A DNA stretch of 64,000 bases from Escarpia spicata (GCA_963995525.1 OZ023217.1:21379273-21443272); one strand, 5' to 3'; counted from the stretch's first letter, positions 1 to 32,800 are shown. Numbers and translations: made by a program. Notes: a model not told the origin generated them from the letters alone.

Positions 1-2
1 CG

Positions 3-245
3 AAGAGTGACTCACGCGAATATGTCGCTGTGCGCCGTCAGTAGCACTTATGTATACAAATCCAATCAATGTTACCCAATCTGCAACTCGAGCTTCTTCA
101 GACAGATATCCTTTACCATCCATATATACGTTCTCACGGTTCTCAGGTGTGCAAAACTCAGGACTGACACCTTTCAGAGTGTGCGAGCACTTGTCAGCGT
201 ATGCGGAAGCTTCACCACATCGACTATTTAATTTCCCTTCCTCAT
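3..245 (-). other. Unassigned open stretch in minus frame
   Basis: One minus-strand frame is open for roughly 80 codons to the window edge and contains YADKCSHTLKG and YLSEEARVADWV. I do not recognise it and it does not resemble the expected next M8 exon. It could be a transposon coding remnant in the following intron. The adjacent inverted repeat at 246-324 supports, but does not prove, a mobile-element border. Confidence 0.25.
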
Positions 246-324
246 GGTCAGTGTATGCACCGTCGTTTTAGTTTTAGTTTTCACATTTGAAAACGAAAAA
301 GGAAAGATGGTGCATACACTGACC
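246..324. repeat. Perfect 16-bp inverted repeat (stem-loop)
   Basis: GGTCAGTGTATGCACC at 246-261 is the exact reverse complement of 309-324. The loop itself holds GTTTTCA/TGAAAAC facing each other, so the segment can fold as a long hairpin. It may be a residual transposon terminus. Confidence 0.6.
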
Positions 325-349
325 CCAGTTAGAAACCAACGGAGAATAC

Positions 350-19654
<19,305 letters not shown>

Positions 19655-20785
19655 TTTGATGGAAAACAAAACCTCAAACGTCCTCCAATGACGCCAGTCT
19701 ATTGTTGACAACGGCTGCGTAAAATACGAGAACGCTAAAAAAAATTGTATATCCCAAACCTCGGTTCCGGTCTGTCGGCCAGCTGGACATTGCACGGACT
19801 CGAAAGCGTGGTGAGGTTTGCTGCGGTTAATTTATTCCATCAACGGAGTATATTTGAGAAACAAAAATGTTGTCCGACTAGAATATAAAACTACAATTGC
19901 CCAGAAGATATGAATTTCACATTTAACTGGAAGATCGTCATTTTATTTTGATTAATAACTAACTGGTTTCCCCATTTTGACTGAGAAGCCAGCTTAGGAT
20001 CTACTTATTTGAACTAAGACCCAAGCACTATTAATACAGATGAACTTTGAAATATATTTGTAAAACATTTCAAATGTTTAAATACAACTATTTCTTAAAT
20101 TATTGCTTCGCTACTCCAGTCATAGTTTGTCACAATTGAACTTCTCATCACATAAATTTCATATTGGTCCCAGCTGCTCTTGTGTAAGTTTTGCTGATAA
20201 CGTCACAAGTAAGCCATTGCGTCACTTCGCGTAGATTTCATGCGTTTCCGGAAATCAACCTTTACGAAGATTCACTTCGGTGGATCACTGATCGAAAGAC
20301 GTGAGTACTAATCTTTATTGACTGCATTGTAAATACAATGGCTTAAACACGTTCACCTATGACTCAAATTGTATGAGTCTGTTGTATGAAACGTTATATA
20401 CGTGATGTGATTTAATCACCGAACCATTTGTACGACACTAGATTTTTCCAGACAATGTGACCGACTGGAGGTTAGTCAAGTTATTCCTAGCCCATTGTAA
20501 ATAATTATACCATGTTGAATCGGACTATTCGGACGAGTCTTCTTCTTTTGACCAATCACAACACGCCCCGTGTGATGTGGTTTGATAACGTGATCAAAAT
20601 GGCCGCTAGATAATCGATTTGTGTTTTCCATGATAGTCCATGTTCCGTGATCCGCTGCAACCGTTGTCGCCCTCCTTATGTCATAGACCAGAACAGTGAT
20701 TCCCAGTTATTAAACCCGCATGTTTGCCCGGAATTTCGGCAATTTGTCAGATTGATCACGTATCGGACTAACTAGGCATGACATA
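19655..20785. other. Upstream region of the M8 peptidase gene
   Basis: This contains the 5' flank of the minus-strand peptidase gene. I see no convincing promoter element, exon or transposon in it. Confidence 0.35.
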
Positions 20786-20789
20786 ATAA

Positions 20790-21745
20790 TAATAATTTAT
20801 TTTATTTGGTATAGCGCCACATCCAGTATTGTTCGTGGCGCTTCACAACAAATTAAAATACATAAAAATGGTAGAATTGCAATAAATATGTATATGTATA
20901 TTAATTTAAAATAAATATTAGTGGTAAAGAATAAAATAAATAAATACATACATATTGAATAATGTAAAATGTCTAAATAAAGAAGTAAATAAATAGCAGT
21001 TATTCATCAAAATTAAATAATATTAATAATAGTCAATGTAAAGTACGGGCGCGTCATTGTGCATGGCTTTGTAAGTGAGTACCAGTATCTTGTAATCCAC
21101 TCTGCGCGCAACAGGCAGCCAACGAAGTTCGCGTAACAGGGGCGTGGCGCTGTCACTACGTGGACGACGCAGGATCAGTCTGGCAGCCGAGTTGTGTATT
21201 CGTTGCAGATGTTAACTGCGATGTTAACTGCAGACGTGCCGTACAAGAGTGCGTTGCAGTAGTCAATCCGCGATGTGATTATAGCATTGACTACGCGTTC
21301 CTTTGTCGGATTGGGTAAAAAACGGCTAATCTGATGTATGTGGCGGAGGTAGAATGAGCATGCGCTGACAGTTTGCGACACTTGCTTTTTCATATCTAGG
21401 CGAATGTAAATGAAGACACCGAGACTTTGAAAACATCGTGAAGCTGTAATTGTAGAACCACCAACGCGAATCACAGTGCCATCAACGATTGCATCCGCAG
21501 ACGTGGGTACAATCGGAAGATACTGTGTCATGCCATCCAGTTCTTTATTTCATCCAAACAGTCCTCCATTTGCTGAACCGCAGCCGTTAAAGCGGAAAGA
21601 TTCAGATATAAATGTGAGTAAATATGTAAGTCGTCAGCATAGTGTGGAAGAATAGTCCATGGGCTCGAATAATGTCACCGATAGGTTGGACATATAATGA
21701 AAAGAGCAGTAGTCCAAGGCAAAGCCTTGCGGGACACATGTAGAT
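20790..21745 (-). mobile_element. L2-like LINE 3' fragment
   Basis: The 3' end at 20790 shows (TAA)n next to GGTATAGCGCCACATCCAGT, the L2-like tail. Minus-strand frames give GGSTITASRCFQSLGVFI, SFYLRHIHQISRFLPNPT and VNAIITSRIDYCNALLYG, the ORF2 C-terminus. Confidence 0.78.
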
Positions 21746-22399
21746 CAGTTTACCACATATCATTAGCCGTTAGGAAAAAACAATCTTTCTTTTATACTAC
21801 ATCAAAATTCACATGAAATTTGAACACGTAAAATTATGACAAGTAGTTGTGCTTGGTCATTTCGGTTACTACACACTTTTGATAGAGAGATATTTTCTTG
21901 TCAGCGTTGTAGTCTGTTGTCTTATTTGAATATTCATTTTTGGAACAAATTACAAAATTTAGCGCAGGTGACCTGTGATAGGTATTAATCAAATCCTGAT
22001 ATAGGGCACACATTTTGGGATTGGTTAACACCCCCTAATTAGCGCAAGTCCAAAATGGCCGCCGCCGCGATATAGGCTAACATCCAATATCGTCATATCT
22101 CAGCTAATAAAAGACCGATTCCGTTATGCATTATAATAGTTTTTGGTATGCCCGATCGATCGAAGAGGTTGTCATCATTACCCAAGGTCAAGGTCACGCG
22201 GCGTTTGCCTAAGATAGCTACAATTTGTCAATATAACTGACCTTGGGGCAATTTATATCGTGTGAGATGTATTGCATGTTAAATCAGATCATGCTGTACT
22301 AAAATAAATGCCTCGTTTTGTCTCCATGATGTCAAGATCAAGTTCAGAAGGTCAATGATGAGAACTATATCTGAACTTATCGTCTTCTAGACCCAACAT

Positions 22400-23470
22400 C
22401 AGTGCATGCAGCACCATATCTTCATACAATGGGCCGAATTTGTGAGCTATGCTTAATTTTTTCTATACGCAGATTTCGTGCCCGTGCCGGAAATGAAGGA
22501 TGTATTGTCGGACCTCTCATGGCATGGAATGCGGGGAGAGCGTGTGCCTTGACGGGAGACATGATGATGCAGATGTCGTGGATGGAACTATATCTGAACT
22601 TGTTGCCCATTCCAAGCGACACGCTCGATCCCCAGTACAACGACGTCTGTGTCGTTTGCAATGAACTCTTCGTGGTTCCATGGACTGAGAGGATACTCCG
22701 TTTGAATCACAGGGTCGTCATTACATGGTGCAGGATTCTGGAGGATGTTCTCATCGCAAGTTGTAATAACGACCTTCCCTCCTTCCCTTATTGGTTTCGT
22801 TGCGCAGATAGCTGTTCCACTTCTTCGGTATCTTCCCAATCCCAGCACTCGGCAATCATTGTCAGATTCATGCTCCCCCTTTCTCTCTGGTCGTTTCTTT
22901 CAGGCTGTCTGATAGATACCGGTTCCAGCTGACATCATCATGTGTAACCGTAGCCAGGTGATTTTCAATGAAGGGAATCACCTTCTTCTCGGTATAAATG
23001 TTCTGATGCTTCTTTTTGTTTCGGCCTCAGGACCAGCGACAAGCCGTCACCCTCAATCAGTTTCGCATCAGCCTCATCGAAGTCGGATGGCGTGTCTGCT
23101 TCAAAGCATGGCAGCCAAAGATCGGACTTTTGGCCATTTCGCAGATTGCCGTATTTTGGTAAGGAAGTTGGGTCATCAGCATTCTCAACTTCAAACAGTT
23201 CGTCGGTATTGCCTTCCCTGACGTGCAGCGCGATGTAGAACTGTCCTAGTAGGTGCAAGCCTTCTTTGGTGCTGTTATATGCTTGCTTTTGGGTTTTCTG
23301 TGTCGATTGCTGGGAAGGAGCCTTTTGTCCATCTTGATTGGCTCCTCTGACTTGACCTCTTTGGTGTCGAGATTTATGTCTTCATCAAAGCAGTTGCCCT
23401 TCTCTTGAAATACTGCGACGAGTGCCTTGGTATCTGCCAGAGAGTAAAGGGAAGCAGAAATCCAGCAGCG
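22400..23470 (-). pseudogene. Repeat-encoded protein, minus-strand copy
   Basis: Frames read in order: HLLGQFYIALHVREGNTDEL, GNLRNGQKSDLWLPC, ITTCDENILQNPAP, EYPLSPWNHEEF, ANDTDVVVLG and CIIMSPVKAHALPAFHAM. This order (GxLRxxxKSDL, SPCNHEEADTR, NDTDVVVL, LPxFHAxTGCDT) is one I associate with a large repeated family of invertebrate hypothetical proteins. The copy has frameshifts and ends before the CXC cluster. Confidence 0.55.
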
Positions 23471-24514
23471 GTTGCCAAATGAAGGGATTGGGAAGACGCC
23501 GAAGAACTAAAGCTGTTATATACTCAATCAACGAAACCAATAAGATGGAACTGGTCCAGTGTCTCTCATGATTGATCGCCCAGTCCGTCTTCTACGAGGG
23601 AAGATTGTTATTACAACTTGTGATGAGAACGTCCTCCAGAATCCTGCACCATGCTGTGATTCGAATGGAGTATTCTCTCAGTCCATTCAACCACGAAGAG
23701 TTCGATATGAGAGTTATGTTGCATGCGGCAAATGCAACGTCACAAGGCTACAAGCGCATACTGATCATTGCAAATGACATTGACATCATTGTCCTGGGGA
23801 TATATATTTCACTGAGACTGGTGAGGGGAAATTATGGATGTTGTTTGGAATGGTCAAAGCGTTCAGATATATTTCCATCCACGGCATCTGCAACACCATG
23901 TCTCCCACCAAGGCACACGCTCTCCTCGCATCCCATGCCATGCCATGGTTCCGGCAACACATCATTCTTTCCAGGCACGGGGAAGAAACCAGTGTATGCA
24001 AAGTGGAGCACAAGGCCAGAGCTCACAATCGCATTATGCCACCTGATGGAAAGGCCTCTCACACTGTCTTCAGAAGATATCAATGTCACCGAGAGCTTCG
24101 TTGTCTCTCCGTACTTTGTATCCTACCATCTGACGAGAGTCAACCAAGTACGCCAACATGTATTAACTCAGTCATCTCGTACGTTCGAGTACCTGCCACC
24201 AACCAAAGCAGCCCTTATAGAGCATGTCAAGAGAGCGACCTATCTAGATGAATAAGTATGGGGACAATCTCTCGTGGCCGAACATGTCTTGCGTAGTCCA
24301 CGCTCATAGAGGATGGGTTGAGTCTGAATCTGGTTGGGGGTTGGGTGCCTTTCTGGACTCCCCTCCTCGAGCAGCGAAAGCCCTGCAAGAGCTGGTCAGT
24401 TGCGGATGCACTACAAGCTGTATAGAAAGGTGTTCCTGCTACAACAAGGGCATCGGGTGCATAGCTAGATGTGGAGGAGGCTCTTATGATCACCGCGGTC
24501 CTCCTCCCGACTAA
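23440..24514 (+). pseudogene. Repeat-encoded protein with C-terminal CXC cluster, plus-strand copy
   Basis: This carries EYSLSPFNHEEFDMRVMLHA, ILIIANDIDIIVLGIY, a frame change, GTGKKPVYAKWSTRPELTIA, YLPPTKAALIEHVKRATY and finally CGCTTSCIERCSCYNKGIGC followed by more Cys. The last block has the spacing of a tesmin/TSO1-like CXC zinc cluster. The NDTDV block may belong to a PIN-like fold; that is inference. At least two frame breaks are seen, so it is probably inactive. Confidence 0.6.
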
Positions 24515-25289
24515 CACCATACTACTATACTTAATTGAGTCATATTGTATATAATGTTGCTCCACGCCTGATATGATTGTTCTATCCATAGACAGGATTG
24601 ACTTTGTCCACATCCAATTTAATAGTAGGCTTCCTCTATTAAACAAGGATAGTTTCTGATTCTGTTTTCCATCATTTCGGGTTGCATTTCCTTTAGTAAA
24701 CTTGTGGTTGAGCTACCAATGTACGCCATTGAATGCAGATGTTGATAGACTCAACATTCATCATTCTGACATGATCGGTTTCAACTTTATTAACAATATA
24801 CGGATCGTGCGGTACTTAGAAGTCATCACCTTGACCTGCTGGATTTGACCTTGACATCATGGAGACAAAATTTGGCATTTTTTATGTAACAAGATCTGAT
24901 TTAACATGCAATAGATATAACACAATACAAATAGCTCCATGGTCAGTTGTATTTGCAAAGTATAACTATTGTATACAAAATCCGCGTGACCTTTACCTTG
25001 GGTGATGATGACAACCTCTTCGATCGATCGGGCATACCTAAAACTATCATAATGCATATCAAGTTCATCGGAATCAGCCTATCATTAGTCGATATATGAC
25101 CATATCGAGTGTTAGACTATTTCGGCGGTGGCCATTTTGGATTTATGCTAATTAGGGGATGTTAACGAAACCCAAAATGTGTGTCCTATATCAGGATTTG
25201 ATTAGAACCTATCAAAGGTCATATAATGCAAACAAAATTGATTTCTTCCAAATGTGAACATTACGTCCAACAGTCGACCCTAAGACAGC

Positions 25290-25621
25290 AAACGTACTAT
25301 AATAATAATAATATTAATAATATTTAATATTTATAGAGCGCAATATCAATAATATGCCCAAAGCGCTGTACAATAAAATCCAATCAAGGGATTCAATGTA
25401 TACTTATACAAACTGCAAAAAAAGATACTTCAGATAAATGTAGAACAAATTAAGTTATTTATATTGAACCTATTCATTAAATAAATAAATAAAATTAGAT
25501 CAATTATAAATTAGACCTGTTATTACTGTATTTACATATATGCATACCTAAACATACATACCCACACACATGCACGCACGCACGCAGACATAAATAAATA
25601 CTGATACATGCACTCAAAATA

Positions 25622-25683
<62 letters not shown>

Positions 25684-28420
25684 ATAAAAGTAAGATATGC
25701 AGTAAAATGTCCTCATATGAAATGTTTAAAATGTCAGCAGTATTGAGCTTTGAACATGTGCGTCTTTAGTGTCTTTCTGAACGCCGACAGAGTTCTGCTG
25801 CACTTGCTAGCAATGGACAGTGCATTCCATAGTCGAGGTCCAATCACACGAAAGGACCTGTCCCCGAAACTGACCAGGTTCGTTCGTGGAACTTCAAGCA
25901 AAAGTTATTCAGATGAACGTGTGCGTCCCGGATAGTGCCTGGTTAACAGGTTGGCAAGTTATAGCGGCGTCGTCCCGTTCAGACATCTGAACACATAAAG
26001 GAGTATTTTAAACTTGATTCGGCATTTGATTGGCAGCTGGTTTTTAGAACCGGAGTTATGTGGTCACGGCGAGGTGTGAACGTGATGCTTCTGGCTGCCA
26101 TGTTTTGGATTCGCTGGAGTTTGTGAATGTGGTCACGTGGTAGTCCAGCCAGTAAAGCGTTCCCGCAGTCCAATCTAGACATGACGAAAGCATGCACAAG
26201 TGATTTAGTCGCATCTGTCGTGAGGTATCGCCTGATACGACTGATGTTGTGGAGGTGCATATACGCTGTTCGGCAAATGGCACTTATGTGATTAGTCATG
26301 TTGAGGGATTGATCAAATAAAACGCCCAGGTTGCGCGCACTTGAAGACGAGGTCAAAGTCGAGTCAAAATGCGTATCTCCTTTAGCAATGGGAACTTCTG
26401 TTTAGTGCCAAACACCATGACATCCGTCTTCTGATCATTTAACCTCAGTAAATTGGTCCGAGACCATTCACCAATTTAATTTCTTCTAGGCAACAGCACA
26501 GACGATCCATTAAGTTCAGTTGGCCATCTCCACCAGGAAAAAACGAAACATAAAATTGCGTGTCGTCGGCATATAGGTGATATTCTAAGCCGAATTTCTT
26601 GATGACGTCGCCAAGTGGTGTAATATATGCCGTAAACAGCAATGGCCCGAGTACGGTGCCTTGCGGTACACCAAACGGCACAGCAGTTGGGGAGGATTTG
26701 ACACTTCCAATACGAATGACTTGATGCCGACCGGACAAATAAGATTTGAACCACTCAAGCGCAGCGCCAGTGACACCGAATAGTGTCGAAAGCGGCGGTC
26801 AAGTCAAGCATAACCAACACAACAACACAGCCACGGTCTACTGCAGACAGAATGTCATTGTGTATTTTAAGCAGAGCCGTTTCAGTTTGGTGAGTATGGC
26901 GACATGCCAATTGAAATTGGTCGTGTAAGTTGTTCTCTTGCATGTGGAGATTCAGCTGTTTTGCTAAAACGCGCTCGATTACTTTAGAGAGAAATGCCAG
27001 ATTCGATACAGGTCTATAGTTCTGCAATGATTCTGGATTTAGTCCAGCCTTCTTGATTAATTGCGAGATGCAGCCAGTCTTGTATTTATCTGGAACAACG
27101 GACGACTGCAGAGATGCCACAACTATGTGCGACAAAATGGGCAGAAGTTCATCGATCGATTCTCTCACTAGCCAGGTAGGAGCTGTGTCTAGATCGCACG
27201 ATTTAGGCGGTGCATCCATGGTGATATTCTTGATTTCGCCTGGCGTTGGTAGGGAGAAGGAAGACAGCTCCGATGTGCAGCAGATGTTGTTGGTATCCAC
27301 ATTTTTGTCACCATTTGCTCTCTCAGAGCTGGTTGATAACTCATGACAAATGTTGCTGATCTTTTCAGAAAAATAGTCTGAAAATATACTCGCCATTTCA
27401 GTTTCTGACGTATGGGTAGGGAGTACAGTTCCCACTTTGCGATGCAGTAGACTGTTTACAATTCGGAACAGTCGTTCCTGGTTCTTGACTGTGTCACGGA
27501 TTATGCTGGAATAGTAGGCAGATTTTGTTTGGGTAGGTAGTGCATTCACTCTCTTGCACTGATCAGCGTACAATTGTCTATGCACTTCTAGTTTGGATTT
27601 TCTCCAGGATCTTTCTCTCTACCGTTTCTCTCGTTTCAAAATCATCCGAGCGGAACAGCGGAATGTTTTGTCGAAAAGACACTGCATCAATGGTGCGTAA
27701 CTTGCGATATTTGATTGTCATTAAACCAGTGCGACGTTGAACAAAGTCGTCAGAAAGGCCCTTGTCCGTAACGGTAACATTTCGAACAAGTCGTCCGTGC
27801 TGCGGGTCATGAGTACATCCAACGTGTGTCCTTTCCTGTGGGTTGGCCCGCGAACATGCAACACCATTCCTGTGGCAGTTACGGAATTGATCAGTCGCCG
27901 TGCATCAACATTTGCAGCGTTGTCAATATGAAAGTTCAAATCTCCCATGATAATCAGAGGTCCAGGTTTTATAGCATGTGTGCTTGGTGGAATATCCATT
28001 TGGTACAACGTCTGTAATCACACTGGCGTCACTCGAAGGCTTCAACCACGTTTCGCATATCGCCATCATATCGAGATGGTTTTCAAGTATATGATCCGCA
28101 ATGGCGAGTGTTTTATTCCGACACGATTGTGCGTTAACGTAGCATACTCGTACGTCTTGATCGCGCTGTACCTGTTTATACAGTGAACAAATTATTAAAT
28201 TTGATACATTTCGGCTTGGTTGTTGCTGAAGTGCGTCTTGCGACACTGCGTATCATCGGCGGTTGCACAAAAGTTGTTCGTGGTCGGGTGTTATCCAGGA
28301 ATAGACCACAGGATTCTGCTTGACAAGTTAGCAGCCGGTTCTCAAGGCAAGCGTAGACGAATGTCGATTAAAAACCATAACAGTCCGGCACCAGTAATCA
28401 TGTTCAAGTGAAATTTAAAC
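25290..28420 (-). mobile_element. L2-like LINE, nearly full length but mutated
   Basis: The 3' end at 25290 has (AATAAT)n and a GCGCTGTACAAT tail. Reading the minus strand from 28250: endonuclease start (VCYVNAQSCRNKTLAIADHI, MMAICETWLKP), IIMGDLNFHIDNAAN, the linker (FSDYFSEKISNICHEL), RT blocks (LQNYRPVSNLAFLSKVIERV, MLDLTAAFDT, GVPQGTVLGPLLFTAYI, YADDTQFYV), and the tail ARNLGVLFDQSLNMTNHI. Several frameshifts are present. The RT active site YADD is intact. A (TA)n tract sits in the 3' end. Confidence 0.88.
25620..25684. repeat. (TA)n microsatellite
   Basis: Pure TA followed by a short GT run in the 3' region of the L2-like LINE. Confidence 0.97.
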
Positions 28421-28855
28421 GTCCGAAGTAATGTATGTACCTCTATATACGCACATGAGAAATATTAAAACGTTCCTTGAATTGAAATACGTCAAACTTG
28501 TAACAATAAGACAGCTGTCGTGGGAGTTACTGCCAAGCGCTGCACCACACTACTGTCGACTTATCAGCAGATATAACGAATTCGTGATTATCAATGTATA
28601 GTTCTATTGGCAGATTGGTCAAATAACAATTCCTGTCATAAACGGTAGGTAGTGCATGTTTCTAGTAAAATGTAGAACGTGGCTCATATATTATTTACAC
28701 AATGTCGTCTGTGTCGACTTAATTTTATGGCAGCGCATAACAACGTTGGTTCCTTTGCCGAACGCACCAAATTCCCACATTCGTCGGACACCAATGTTGG
28801 GAATGTTTTATATAGGGATTGTGCCATTATTTAATGAGTACAGAACATAATTAGA
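28421..28855. other. Spacer with no recognised feature
   Basis: No coding similarity, repeat or splice-supported exon seen. Confidence 0.35.
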
Positions 28856-28879
28856 AGGAATCAAAGATTCCATGTAATG

Positions 28880-29345
28880 GCTCCAAAAAGAAACATTATT
28901 CCAATAGATTTAACTAAACTGACAAGTGGACAGGGAAACTCATAGCTTATCGAGACTCCAGATTGTTGTGTTTATCCCGTCCCTCCGAGATACAGGTATG
29001 TCAATTTTATGTTTAATCATACCCACGCTCGCTGCAAACACCCACACAGTCAGCAGATAATTTGCCATTATTTTATATCCTCCGTGAGAATGAATACCTT
29101 CTTATATCTAATCTACACTATTCCTTCAGTATTGTTGCTTCTTGTCCTCTTTCTTATCTATGAACAAATATTCCAATCAATATTTCCAAAACAAGTCAAT
29201 ATCTTTGTAACTTCAATCTGATTCCTTCTTAATCTCTTGATCTCTAGTGTTGTCAAACCACATTCGTTTAGACGTATTTCGTAACTACGTTCGCTTAGTT
29301 CTGGTATCATTTTATTAGCTCTCTTCTGAATACTTTCTAGCACAC
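28880..29345 (-). mobile_element. CR1-like LINE 3' fragment
   Basis: The minus strand aligns with the C-terminus of the CR1 copies: SIQKRANKMIPELSERSYEI, LNECGLTTLEIKRLRRNQIE, then GNIDWNICS. It has many substitutions and is older than the other copies. It lies just upstream of the plus-strand gene. Confidence 0.72.
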
Positions 29346-29480
29346 AGGCACGTACGCAGGCACACACGCCCGCCCGCACCTCCGCCCGCCCGCACGCACA
29401 TACACACTGGCGGGAAGAGAGAGGAAAAGAGAGGAGAGTGAGACGGAGGAGAGGGAGAGCATAGTTAGCCATCCTGTTGT
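29345..29480. repeat. CG- and GA-rich low-complexity stretch
   Basis: CACGCCCGCCCGCACC-type repeats pass into GAGAGGAAAAGAGAGG purine-rich DNA. Confidence 0.7.
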
Positions 29481-29623
29481 GTTAAAGGAAAACATAGAAC
29501 CTAAAAAGTGGTGACATGATGGCAGGTACAATTTTCTCATAATCTGACAAAACATTAACAACGAGAACGGTAATAGTGGTGTCTGCCCTACGTGTAGAGT
29601 GACAAGAGGGACGGCAGGCAGTC

Positions 29624-29809
29624 ATGGCGAACGTGTACACTCGTCGGCGACAACTGCCTCGCACAACGTACGGCAAGCACTTCGGCCCGAACCTCGTGCA
29701 AATCGACCACGGCGAGAGCGATTATATACGAGAATATTCACCGACACGTGTCAACAGACCGGACCCGACGGGAATCACCTTACAGCCTTCCATTACCGGA
29801 TCCAACCAG
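29624..29809 (+). CDS. Unknown gene, exon 1
   Basis: Starts with ATG in context gtcATGG; 62 codons, phase 0, donor GTAGGT. GC content is higher than in the surrounding DNA. Confidence 0.78.
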
Positions 29810-32800
29810 GTAGGTTGAACCGATGTAGCAATTCCATAACACTCACCCTGGAAAACACTACGTTAGTGTTTTCAAGTTCAATTAGTATTCCGAAACATTC
29901 ACCTGCACAAGTTCAAAACACTACGGTTTAGTTGAAATAAAAACTCACCTATCAATTTCAAAACAATCTCGACCTAAAAACGTATATGTACACGTTACAA
30001 TTGAAGAATATTAATAAAACTATAAGACTCTGGAAATGCAAAACTTGCAATAACATATTACGTTTTTTCACAATTTGCTTTTAAACAAAAGACCAATTCA
30101 CAGTGCTGGCTTTTATACAATCAATAGATAATGTAATCCTGTATAGGCCTCTGCGATAATGACTACATTCTCATATCTAATCTACACTGTTTTGTTTACT
30201 AACATTAATCGATCATCCCTGTCCTCTGATTCCGCCCACATGTCTACGCCTGTATCGTATCTAATATTGGAAAAAATGGGGGAGTACAGACCTAATCGAG
30301 TCTCCCACCTAAACTATTGAAAGCCAGACCCGCCAGACCCGCCAGACCCGCCAGACCCGCCAGACCCGCCAGACCCGCCAGACCCGCCAGACCCCCCCCC
30401 CCAGGTTCTCCACATTCGCTTGTCTATTTTCTTCATTACCCACTATTCTTCTCACCCAGTTGTTTTTTTGCAAACTTGTATACTTTCTCTTTATGTTTGT
30501 AAGTCTTTGCCATGGTGTTCATGCCATATATGTATATAATACTGGTATGACACACGATGTCATCACCCTCAACTATTTGAAGTGGAGCGCGGTGGCGCAG
30601 TGAATAGAGCTTCGGATTCTCGATCGAGAGAACCCGGGTTCGAATCCTATACTGCGATGTCAAACCTTGGGCAAGTTCGTTCAGTCTACGTTGCTCCATT
30701 TCACTCAGCTGTATGAATGAGCCTAACCGGCAGTGGTTGATATTTGTGTACGTATAGTCTTCGCGCATATTAATTGCAGCGTGGCTGGATGCTTCCTAGT
30801 CTAGGTGGTATTCGATTGAACAGGTCTGCCATGGAATAAAGTGTAAAGCGCTTTGAGCAGTGCTGAGGACTGGATACTGCGGCTATATAAGAACTTATCT
30901 TTTTCACTGAGATTCTGAGACATGTTTATTTCCCATCACCCCATCCATTATCAACAATAAATAGTGGAATTCCTCTTTCAGACGATACAGATATGGTACC
31001 CTCCACTGGGGGAGAATTCGCTGAAGAGGCCCCGATTGCTTCGACACATCCGTGAGTGTTTTAAGAAGCATATTGGCTCAATTTAAGTAGTACTGTTGCG
31101 AAGACGTGTTGCATGTTACGACAGCATGTACGTGATATCTTGTGGCGGCGTGCAACGTGTTATAACAACATGTACGTGTTGCATTGTAATGGTGTGAGGC
31201 GTCTTATGACTGCGCGAACTGTGTTTTGGCGGCGTGGTGATATGCTGAGTCGGCCTTTGGTGTGCTATGACCGCCGGTGCTGCGTCATGGCGTGACATGG
31301 AGTATATCATATCGGCGTGTGGCGCGGAGAGTCTGTGGTGTTCGTTTCATTGATGTGCAAAGTCGCGAGTACTCTGTTGCTACTGGTACTCCGTTTCAGA
31401 GAAGGTGAACTTCACTTCTGGCCGCTTGCTGTGGCCGATGAAATGGGAAGACAGACAGGGTGAGTTGGTTTCACAGATAACGGGTATCTGAAGCACGTAC
31501 GTCACGGGAAACTGCACATCACATGATACATGTATCGGTGCCATGTTTGGGGAAGGCGATCGAACAGCATCTGTGTATTAATATGCTTATTATTGGTTCT
31601 TACTATTTACATTTTACCTTTGTAATCGTTAAAATCTTGCTTTTAACCGCCTTAGCTCCCGGGCGTAAACTATTCGTCCTTCTGTTAGCAACTTCAATAC
31701 TGTTTATCGATTTTGAGATTGGCCAACCCGTTTGTTTAGATACGCCTCTGAACTTGGTTTCCGAGGATTTAGGCATAAAAGAAGCTGTCATGATATTTTT
31801 ATTATTATACTAGTTGGAAGATGATGCATTCCCCAATGTATTAACTAATCACACATAGCAGGGCCTAAGCGCTCAACATGATACGGTCACGTGGTCAAAA
31901 TGGCCGCAAGCTAGTCTAGTCGATTTGTTCTTTTCCTCGGCCATCCATGTTTCATGATATGACGCCGCCGCTAGTCATCCTCACTACATTCTATGTTACC
32001 GTTGTGTCACAGAGCCGCCCCCGATAACGCATAGCTATGCAAGTAACTATCGCTCTGATTACGGCTGGCCCAAGTTCCCTGAGGAGTGGATGGAGCCGAA
32101 CCGATACAAGACACGGCACGAAGTGGACCGCTTCTACAAAGTGGCCAAGGGTGGAGGTACTGCCGGCGTTGGCAATGCCGCTAGGTCCTGCTGTCTGCGG
32201 TTTAGATATGTACTGCATATAAAACTACTGCAAAATGCGTGTAGGATGGTATAGTTCGTTGGGGGTATAAGCTATTCTTTTGATCCATGTAACATACATT
32301 AACAAAACATACATCTTTCCACTAATGGCCAATTTCATTAATACAGTTCCCCTTTCCAGTTTTATGACTTGACCATATTTAGTATCCAATGCCATACAAT
32401 TGTGTAAGAGGTAACGTTCTTTAGTTACTCGCTAGTTTCAAACTTGGTTAAAAAGGATAAAGGTAAGTTCCGGTAGACTGAATGTCCTCCCCTAAGGATG
32501 TATGGTATTTAAAACAGATATATAGCCCATAGGCGGATCCAGGGAGCCTGTGGGCACGTGCCCCCTAGACCATAGGAATTTGGCGTGCCCGCAGACCTTT
32601 TAAATGGCTCCCCTAGACCCTTGGAAATGTGGCCCCGTTCAGGTTATAATAAGCTGAAGTTATGCCGACGCGGCAGCGAAACATTTTCAACTGCACCCCA
32701 CCCCCCATCCCCCATCCCCCACCATCCACCCCCACCCCCACCCCCAACACACACCGTTTTCCGATGTCACCAGTCCCGCCGAGACAGCGGAGAAGCTGAA

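Larger units (their letters stand above)
21935..25250. mobile_element. Inverted pair of a CXC-domain repeat family
   Basis: Roughly 21935-22390 and 24775-25250 are inverted copies of each other (for example AATCAAATCCTGATATAGG and CGATCGATCG blocks). Between them are two oppositely oriented, partial copies of the same protein gene: minus strand 23460-22400 and plus strand 23440-24514. This head-to-head structure of about 3.3 kb looks like a long-inverted-repeat transposon or a palindromic dimer of one. Target duplications could not be defined. Confidence 0.6.

Noticed and set aside
19655..19795. Upstream Met as start of the M8 peptidase
   Set aside because: It would put more than 40 residues before a clear signal peptide.
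30584..30656. Functional tRNA gene
   Set aside because: The A and B boxes are good, but the cloverleaf is imperfect and the sequence continues into a long SINE body with a LINE-like tail.
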